NCBI GenBank assembly: GCA_960531495.1
Contig: OY482860.1
Location: 6,269,371 to 6,333,370, forward strand
DNA from: Zeus faber
Lineage: Eukaryota; Chordata; Actinopteri; Zeiformes; Zeidae
DNA: 64,000 bases
Direction: 5' to 3'
The notes beneath the pieces are model-generated. The model ran no database searches. It had not been told where the DNA came from and saw only the letters and a list, made by a program, of their open reading frames with translations. The translations under genes were made by a program, and so were the position numbers. Positions 23,604 to 64,000 of this stretch are shown piece after piece (the first letter of the stretch is position 1; each line of letters starts with the position of its first letter).

Positions 23604-24442
23604 CTACGGGTAGAGAGACAAATAGGGGACAAATAGGGGAGGATAATGGAAGCAGCAATGGTTTACTCTTTGATTTACTGACGTCACATCTTGAAAATGG
23701 ACCGATCCTGAGGTAAACGTTGTTCCTTAACAAAGACAAGCATCAGACCCTCACCCCGCACACACACTTGTATAAATTCACATATAGTGTACATACACAC
23801 ATCTGAACACCATTAATATAGAATGTATGTATTTACAGATATGCATACGAGTTGACAAACACACACACGCATATGTGTACATTGCATTGACTGCACACAG
23901 CTTCTGTGCGCACACACACACACACTCACACACTCCCAGTGGGTTCGCCGCAAGCTGGGAATAAAGTGACGCCTATGCCAAAAGACAGAATTTAATAAAT
24001 CCCTGGGATAGTTCCTCTTAATTAATCTGAGGGCAACGGGAAATGTAACCACCTGTTTTGTTCAAGTAGTCTCTTTGATATTTCCATTTTCAAAAAGCCG
24101 CCCGGCTAAGTAGGTTACAGTTAATCTTGCAATTTGCATAACCACACGCAGCGACAAACAAATTGTGTATTCCTTTTAATAAGAGCGCACACGCAATACA
24201 TTATAAAGAGCTTGTGTTGGGGAAAAAAAAGGCATCTGCTCTGACAAGTCAATCTGAGGTTTGGTTTTTCCGGCTTTCGGAGACAGAGTCCACGCCGCTG
24301 TGGAAATACAAGTACATGCTACCGCATGTAGGGGTGAATGAGTGACCTCACAACTGTACACACTGTACCCACACGACGGCCCGTGAGATGTGCGACCATC
24401 TGACGGCGATGAGTCCACATGGCGGGGGTGGCGCTGCGGTAC

Positions 24443-24583
24443 CTGATCGGCTCTGATGAGCGTGTGCCAGGCCAGGTGGTCCGCCTCCACCTTCTGGGCG
24501 ACTCCCCGGGTCTGGGACATGGCTCGGCCCAGGAGCAGGGCGGAGGGCCGTCGCTGCTCCGCCTCGCCAGATGGAGCGGCGGC
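24443..24583 (-). pseudogene. ogdhl: ogdhl pseudogene exon remnant, N-terminal region
   Basis: Reads AAPSGEAEQRRPSALLLGRA, then MSQTRGVAQKVEADHLAWHT and LIRADQ, aligning to the linker plus VVEDHLAVQSLIRAYQ. Donor CAG|GTACC is good; the acceptor position is tentative. Conserved EDHLAVQ has become ADHLAWH. Confidence 0.8.
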
Positions 24584-25782
24584 CTGGGCGTTTCCCACGA
24601 CAGAGAGAGAGAGAGACTGGTCTGTCAATTGTGAACCAAGCGAATCAAGATCAACATTTTCAAACATTTTTCAAATTCCATTAAATAAAGTGATCATGGA
24701 AATGATTCTCTTGTGTTGCAAGATCAAAAATGCAAGGCTCCACAAATTCACCTCATTCAGTAGTTCCACACGGAAACGCAGCTCCAGCAGAACAGGCTCC
24801 AGACTGGGTGCGTAGACAATACATATTGAATAAAGCTTTGATTCTTTTTTCTTTTTTTTTTGAGATTGGGCTCTTGACGCGTCACTCAGTAAAAAGAATC
24901 ATTCAATTTTCTGACTCAGTTGGTGTAACGCAGGGTGAGCAAGGCAGGACTCGTCTCTGAGTTGTCAATGGAATTCTTACAAGAATAATTTCTTTCTGTC
25001 AATTTTTTTGTATTTTGGTGGAATGCAAACAGTTAATCAGTAACCTTTTGCCTTGGACTTTAATTTAGTCCTGATTATTTTCAGTTTGTGAGTCGACTGA
25101 CTCGCCCGCCCGCTCTTTTGCTCCAGTGACTCCTGACTCCTGAGTTATTTAAAAGATGTGTTCGCTAGGAATGAATGGTTCAAAAGTCTTGCATCTCTAA
25201 CTATAAGCAGGCCGCCCTAATTAGCTCAGTGATACATGTTTCTGAGGTTTTTAGTGCTTGACAGGCTAGTGGTGTGCCAGGGGCATTATTTCATTGTTAA
25301 AAAAAAAAAGTGTGACGTGGAAGAAAAAAATTACCCACTCACAGCCGCAGGACGTGAGGGAGGGAGGGGCTGTGAAGCAGGACTGGGGGGGGTGGATGCG
25401 GGGGAAGAGGGGGAGGAGAGGAAACGGTTCAAAAATATGTCGGCTTTTGGTCGTGTCCCGCCTTGCACATCTTGTCCGAAATCTTTCTTACCACAGCCCG
25501 AAAAATTACAATTCCGGTCGATCCCGCTTACTCACAGCACCATTAGATGTTCCTTGCCTCGTTCTATCGTTCCCAAAATATAAAGCAGACTTTGCTGCCT
25601 TTGTGACTCTTTTAGCCAGATGCCTAATTCTTCTTTGCTTGAAATCTGCTGCTCCTCCCTCTCACTCTTCTGGATAAAGGATTTTTTGTGTGTTCTCCAT
25701 TTTGTTCAATTAGAAAAAAAGATCTGGTATATTATAAAGGGCTTCAACTCACAAATTTAATAACATCCTTTTTTCAAATATA

Positions 25783-27181
25783 CACCGCGTTCCAAATAAT
25801 TATGCAAATGATATTTTTCTCTGATTTTCCTAAATAGTCGATGCAAATGACAGTCAGTATAATTTTCGAGTCATCATTAGGGTATAATTTGAATGTTGTT
25901 TAACAAACCTCCCATTGATAACAGTATTTTTTTCAAAAATAAAAAAATTCAAAATGCACTGTTCCAAATTATTATGCACAACAGAGTTTCAAAACATTTT
26001 ATAGGTTGTAAAGAACTGAAAATGGTCATTTGTTGAATGTGCGGCATTAGGAGGTAATATTTACTGAAATCAAAAGCTATTTCAATTAAAAACATCTTAA
26101 CAGGCCAAGTTACATGTTAACATAGGACCCTTCTTTGATATCACCTTCACAATTTTTGCATCAATTGAACTTGTGAAGTTTTGGAGAGTTTCTGCTTGAA
26201 TTTCTTTGCAGGATGTCAGAACAGCCTCCCAGAGCTACTGTTTTGATGCCAATGACACAGAGGTATTCTCTGCTGCATGAGATGGTGCATTGTCATGAAT
26301 GAAGATGATTTTGCTAGGGAAGGCACGGTTCTTCTTTTTGTACCATGGTAGAAAGTGGTCAGTCACAAACTCTATATACTTTGCCGAGGTCGTTTTCACA
26401 CCTTCAGGGACCCTGAAGGGGCCTTCCAGCTCTCTCCCCATGATTCCGGCCAAAAACATGACTCCGCCACCTCCTTGCTGACTTCGCAGCCTTGTTGGGA
26501 CATGGTGGCCTTCCACCAACCATCCACTACTCCACACATCTGAACGATCCAGGGTTGCACGGCACTCATCAGTAAACAAGACTGTTTGCAACCGTTTCTG
26601 CTTGTGAGCATTGGTTAGGGGTGGCCTAATAGTAGGTTTATGCACAACTGCAAGCCTGTGGAGGATCCTACACCTTGAGGTTCGTGGACTCCAGAGGCAC
26701 CAGCAGCTTCAAATACCTGTTTGCTGCTTTGTAACGGCATTTTAGCAGCTGCTCTCTTAATCCGATGAATTTGTCTGGCAGAAACCTTCCTCATTATGCC
26801 TTTATCTGCATGAACTCATCTGTGCTCTGAATCAGCCACAAATCTCTTCACAGTACGATGATCACGCTTAAGTTCTCGTGAAATATCTAATGTTTTCATA
26901 CCTTGTCCAAGGCATTGCACTATTTGACACTTTTCGGCAGCAGCAGAGATCCTTTTTCTTTTCCATATTGCTTGAAACCTGTGGCCTGCTTAATTATGTG
27001 GAAAGTAGTTTTCCTTTGATTGGGCTCACCTGGCAAACGAATTATCACAGGTGTCTGAGAATGATTTCAGTGATCCAAAGAGCCCAGAGACACAATACCA
27101 TCCATGAGTTCCATTGAAAAACAAAAAATTTAATTTTTAGGACACTTAAATCCAATTAGCGTAATAATTTGGAACGCGGTG
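25783..27181 (-). mobile_element. Tc1/mariner-type DNA transposon, degenerate (about 1.4 kb)
   Basis: Inverted ends CACCGCGTTCCAAATAATTA (left) and AATTTGGAACGCGGTG (right), flanked by TA on each side (25,781-25,782 and 27,182-27,183). The subterminal motif GTTCCAAATTATTATGCA recurs inside at about 25,962. A broken transposase lies on the minus strand. Confidence 0.93.
26235..26900 (-). pseudogene. Tc1/mariner transposase remnant
   Basis: The open catalytic part (26,235-26,645) includes VLFTDECRATLDRSDVWSSG and IIFIHDNAPSHAAENT, carrying the first two aspartates of the DDE triad. It ends SVSLASK plus a stop, and the following sequence resumes as EAVLTSCKEI, so the segment with the third acidic residue has been deleted. 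Upstream, in other frames, parts of the DNA-binding domain are readable (RQIHRIKRAAAKMPLQSSKQ). About 340 residues are usual for an intact protein. The element cannot move itself. Confidence 0.9.
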
Positions 27182-30100
27182 TACTAATAAATTTGTGCTC
27201 ACTATTACTCCGGATTGCTGAGGTTGCATGTCCTTATATCATTATATCATAGCTTTACTGCCTCTTATCTATATGGTAAGAGAATAAACGCTGAACAAAG
27301 CACACGTTAAGATAAGAGGCACAGGAGGGTACTGTACTGTTTGACGGCCTGTGCGTCTCTTCCTGACCTTGCGCAGGCACACTGTCCACCACCACCACCC
27401 GCCCCCACCGCGCGTCTGACCCACTCCACGGGAGGGTTTCTCACCTTTTCCCGGACACGGTCCAGGTGTTCTCAAGGCCACAGCTCCCACAGCAGCATCC
27501 AAACACCACGCCTTTGAGTCCCGGTGTGTTTGTTTGCCTCGAACGGCTAATCCCGCCACGTCACGATTAATCCCGATAATCTGCCTCGGCTCCTCCGCCG
27601 CTGGAGTCGGGGAGCAGTTCAGACTCCTGTGCTCTGTTCACCTGGAGCCTGAAACCTGGGGGACGCGGCAGGAGAAGGACGCAGGTACCCAAGGTGACCC
27701 CGATGCGACTGGAGCCACGCCCCCCACCCGATGGAGGACATGGCCCCTGCGTCAGGTGATGCTGCTGCTCTGCACATCCTGCAGCATCCATCCATTCATC
27801 TATCCATCCATCCATCTGTCCATGTGGAGGTCCTGGTAACCACCAGTATCCAGTAGTGTAACTCTATTGTACCATTTTTTTTCCCAAGCATATCCTGATT
27901 ACAGTTTTCAAATCCCATAGCGGTGTCAATTTATAGATAGTGCCTGGCAATGTTAGAAATGCAGTAGATTAAAATGTATAGATATATGCCCAAAAAAACC
28001 CCTCCAAAACGGACTATATCCAAGCAAGAACAGATGCTTAAATACTCTTAAATACAGTAATTAAGTACTTCTACATTGGTATTTATGCCACCGTTGACAG
28101 GCCTTGCTAAAATAGAACCCGTAGGCCTGCATTCCCATAAAATAGCAGCAGATATTCCACTTACTTTAGTACAGAAATGAGACCTTGTTTAACAACCCCC
28201 CGCCCCCCACCCACCCATAAAAAGATTTAAAGCTCACAACAAAAACACGTTTCATCACCCAGTTATTTCCGTAATTTCATACTTTCACAAAATAGGCCTC
28301 CAAGTAATCTCAATTTACAGGTCCCCCCCCAAATCAGCTTTGTCAACAGATAGCAATTACCTGTTTCATTTGTTATCAGACTCCCCTCATCCCATCTGTG
28401 CCTTTACACGAGCACGCACCCGTGGAAAGCCGTGGTGGAAAGAGCAATTCCTCAGTCTGCGAGACAACATACATATGTCTTCCCCCCTCAGTGTTAATTA
28501 TATAAACCAATTAAACTTTTAGAAAGACTGAACATGAGTCATTTGAGCAAGTGGGCTCTGATTGATGGGCTTCCAACATGAGGGGCTTAAGCCAGAGGAA
28601 AATGATCCCTTTATTCGCCTCTTTCCTTCCCCTCCAGAGCCACACTCCTCTTTATCTGGCTTCTCATCATTCATGCTCACTGGCATTGAAGGAAGCAGTC
28701 GCATCAATCACAGCAATCATAACACACAGCCGAGAAAATGGGGTTTGAAAGTGATGTACCGTCAGACCACTCGTTGCCGCGTCGAAATATCAGCGTGCAC
28801 ACAACGGTAAAGACGCCTTATTTCACCCGTGAGTCCCTGAATAGTTATTAAACCGTATTCGTTTGTTTTCAGATTTCATAGAACCCACGAGTTGCACAGG
28901 AAGACTCGTAACTTGCTCTCGGAAACTACGAAACATATACTTCATAATAGCAAGCTAAATTATGTATATATTAAAAGAAACAAGGGTTTTATCAATGTTC
29001 TAGTTTGACAATCATTTCATTCGGTTTTGCTGTACAAAGTTCTTGCTTGTGTCAATCATATCCTTGAATCCTGCACAATTTATATTCCCACGCCTCTCGA
29101 AGCCGGAGCCTTGACTTCTGTCGTGGCACTCTATCGCTGACCTGTAAAAGGGGAGGTTATGCAATTATGAATAGAAAATGCCATTTTGTTGTCGTGACCT
29201 GACAAAGATGGAGTGAAGACCAGTTATTTTCTGGCGTTTTATTAATAGTATTCATCTCTGAAGGGACCGGGTGCCGCTGGGTAACATTAAGCTTTGTGGT
29301 AAATTACATGCCGTTTCGAATAATAACTGCACTACGCAGGCGAAGCCAGGAGCTGCTGCACAACATTCTAATAATTTCCTGCCAGGTCAAAACTATACAA
29401 ACCTGAAATGATATCCATATTTGAAATGCATTTTTTTTCTTTTGTTAAATATAGCAATTGTAGTTTGGATAAGGCCAAAATGATTTCTAGCGTTAGCATG
29501 AAACACTTTATTTATTGGATTATTCATTATTATTGGATCAGACTTCAGGAGTTTACTAGGCTGTGGTTAACCTAGCGGTTTATTTAATTCAGTTATGAGT
29601 ATCCTTGATAAGTCCTTCCAGCTCGTCCAGACGCTGCAGGAATCAACAGTTCTCCCTCCTGAACCAAACAGGCTCTGCGAGTCATTACAAAGAGCAGAGG
29701 CACATAATATGTAATCCACTTTCTCCAGCGAGCCTACACATCATTTAAGGGAGCGCACGTCATGAGGTTATTTAAGAATCCTAATTCATCTAATAAAGAC
29801 GTTGGAGGCGGAATTAAATTAGCCTGAGAGCCGGAGCTATATGTGCTGTCTCACTAAAAATCAATCGCGTTTCAAATGATTTAATAATGCATGAGATTAT
29901 GATCGTGACGAATCTTGAGTCCAAACATAAAACAGAAAATTACTTCTGATAATAGCAAAACGGGGCAATAAAGGAAATATTTAGATTATCTATGAATAAT
30001 TTAACCTAACTTGTGCAAAGGAAAGACGCTCAGTGTACAAAATAATAAGGTTATTACTTAAATGTTCTTTATGTCTGAACACATCGGTTAACGCATAGTT

Positions 30101-31339
30101 GCACAAACCAGATGTGAACTGAAACTCACCGACTGTAGATATCAGTAAATTATTAAAAATCCCATGTGAATTGCATTGGAATGACTTTAGGCAATTCTAA
30201 CAGGATATATTTTAATTAAGAAATTATAATAAAAAGAGTACAACTTAAGAAACCTACAATACAATTTAATACAATTACAGCTTTCAATTCCATATTTAAA
30301 TTTTAATCAATCTATTAATTAAATAGTATTCATATTCAATCAAAAATACATGAAAATTAACATAAAATAAAAAAGACAATCACCTCCCGTAAAAATACTA
30401 TATATTTTGGTACACAAGTATTTCTGCACCCGCCCACTCTTAGAATGTATCTTGAGCTTCCAGTAATTACTCAGAAGCTGAACCTGAACCCTAATCTCTG
30501 ATTCTCACATCAATTTACATTTTTTTCATGATTTTGGGGGGAACATACAGTATTATATTATTAGAATGAGTCACGAATGGCATGTGTTTGAATTTAAAAG
30601 AAAAAAAAAAAAAAAGACAAGATTGAAAACAGCAGCATATATTCTATTGATAATTTGGGGAAATTGAAAGTGTGCAACATGCATAGTCTTACAGTATGGC
30701 ATTCAATCTCTCGGCATCGTGGCACCTCGTGCTTTGCGCGGGTGCAGAAGACGGATCGGACAACTCGGTCAAAAAGCAGTAAACACAACACGGGACGAGG
30801 AAACCGGTGAGTACCATCATGCCCTGGATTACAACATCAAACAATTAGAGATGGACTGATACAGATTCAGAACCCAAAATCTATTTTAAAAGTATCGGCC
30901 AATGCGGAGGACTGTTCCGATCCGTTCCTCTTGAATTGAACAGCGTAAATTAACACGGTTAGTAGTCAGTAATTATATAAAGACATACTTCCCCATCAGA
31001 GACATACAACACACTTATGTTTCAAAAAGTTGTATAAGGCATATAACTTGTTATATACCGGTCCTGGCATCGGTCCATCACTAGCTGCCGATGTCTGATC
31101 CACACATCCATGCACATGGTGAGTATTTTGGCCCTGTTTGGACCCGATCTACCGACAACTGGTCTGGGAACAAAGGGAATAAAGGAAGGCTCGACAGCAA
31201 CAGGATTTACTATATTGCTATAAGTCTGCGGCAGGACTCCTACTCCTACTACAGGACACCCACTGCACCACCAGAGACACAAGGCAAAGAGCGTATTCGG
31301 GTAGTTTGTGTACTGACTCACAAACTTAAAGGGCGTGTG

Positions 31340-31345
31340 TGTGAT

Positions 31346-31432
<87 letters not shown>

Positions 31433-31600
31433 TTGAAAGAGCAGCGAAGAGACAGAGAGATGGACAGAGAGAAACAAAGCAACAGACAGAGAGAGATGAA
31501 GAGAGGTCGACATTGATTGAGAGACAGACAGAGCGGGAGAGAGACAGGGAGACAAAAAGAAAGAGGGAGACAGACATAAGAGAGAAAGAGAGAGTGATTG
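31340..31600. repeat. GA-rich microsatellite
   Basis: A long, nearly pure GA run at about 31,348-31,427, decaying into GACAGA/GAAAGA variants. Confidence 0.95.
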
Positions 31601-31694
31601 CGAGTGAGAGCGCTAGAGACAGCGGCAGCGCACACTGATGTTTTTACACCTGGAATCTATTTGGGACGGGGGGCGGAGGCGGAGCCTAAGTGCT

Positions 31695-64000
<32,306 letters not shown>

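Larger units (their letters stand above)
24584..31694. other. intergenic region between the ogdhl remnant and parg
   Basis: Contains the Tc1/mariner element at 25,783-27,181, a C-rich tract (28,195-28,216), AT-rich sequence from 28.9 to 30.6 kb and a long GA tract at 31,340-31,600. The missing ogdhl 5' exons were searched for by eye (YxEEMYxAWLENPxSVH and similar) and not found. The downstream end of parg transcription must lie in the right part. Confidence 0.6.

Noticed and set aside
24419..24634. Plus-strand open frame over the first ogdhl remnant
   Set aside because: Antisense shadow of the minus-strand exon, which matches OGDHL.
31022..31555. Serine/leucine-rich open frame on the minus strand
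   Set aside because: Translation of a GA microsatellite.

Overview
The window is vertebrate nuclear DNA, most likely from a ray-finned (teleost-type) fish. The evidence is short coding exons in long AT-rich introns with GT/AG junctions, vertebrate-type gene content, many Tc1/mariner, hAT-like and Harbinger-like relics, and abundant CA, GA, GATA and ATT microsatellites. No prokaryotic-style operon, CRISPR array, rRNA or tRNA was seen.

Two genes lie in the same (minus) orientation. (1) From the right edge down to 31,695 is the 3' part of PARG, poly(ADP-ribose) glycohydrolase. Sixteen exons (the first cut by the window edge) give 1,800 coding nt, that is 599 codons plus a stop. Every exon is open, phases agree at each junction, and the catalytic GGG...QEE signature is intact. 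(2) Downstream, from about 24.6 kb to the left edge, thirteen intron-separated segments match oxoglutarate dehydrogenase (E1 of the 2-oxoglutarate dehydrogenase complex), closest to OGDHL. This copy is broken: three in-frame stops, two single-base frameshifts, an internal deletion, a GC in place of a GT splice donor, an eroded exon end and loss of the Mg/thiamine-diphosphate motif residues. It is an unprocessed pseudogene. PARG followed by OGDHL in the same orientation is also the order I recall for human 10q11, so this looks like an ancestral neighbourhood in which one partner decayed.

Layout: 0-24.6 kb is the ogdhl pseudogene, with introns full of an unnamed repeat family (modules ending in an ATT microsatellite and modules starting AGGGGTCCAGCCCG), paired inverted copies, and a solo LTR with a 5-bp target duplication. 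24.6-31.7 kb is intergenic, with a 1.4-kb degenerate Tc1/mariner element. 31.7-64 kb is PARG, whose introns carry three copies of a second Tc1-like family (one split by a nested MITE, one by a LINE-like tail), a Harbinger-like element and several near-perfect palindromes.

I did not find a new multi-gene system. The most informative items are the recent-looking pseudogenisation of ogdhl beside intact parg, the uncatalogued repeat family confined to the left third, and the nested insertions that allow relative dating.
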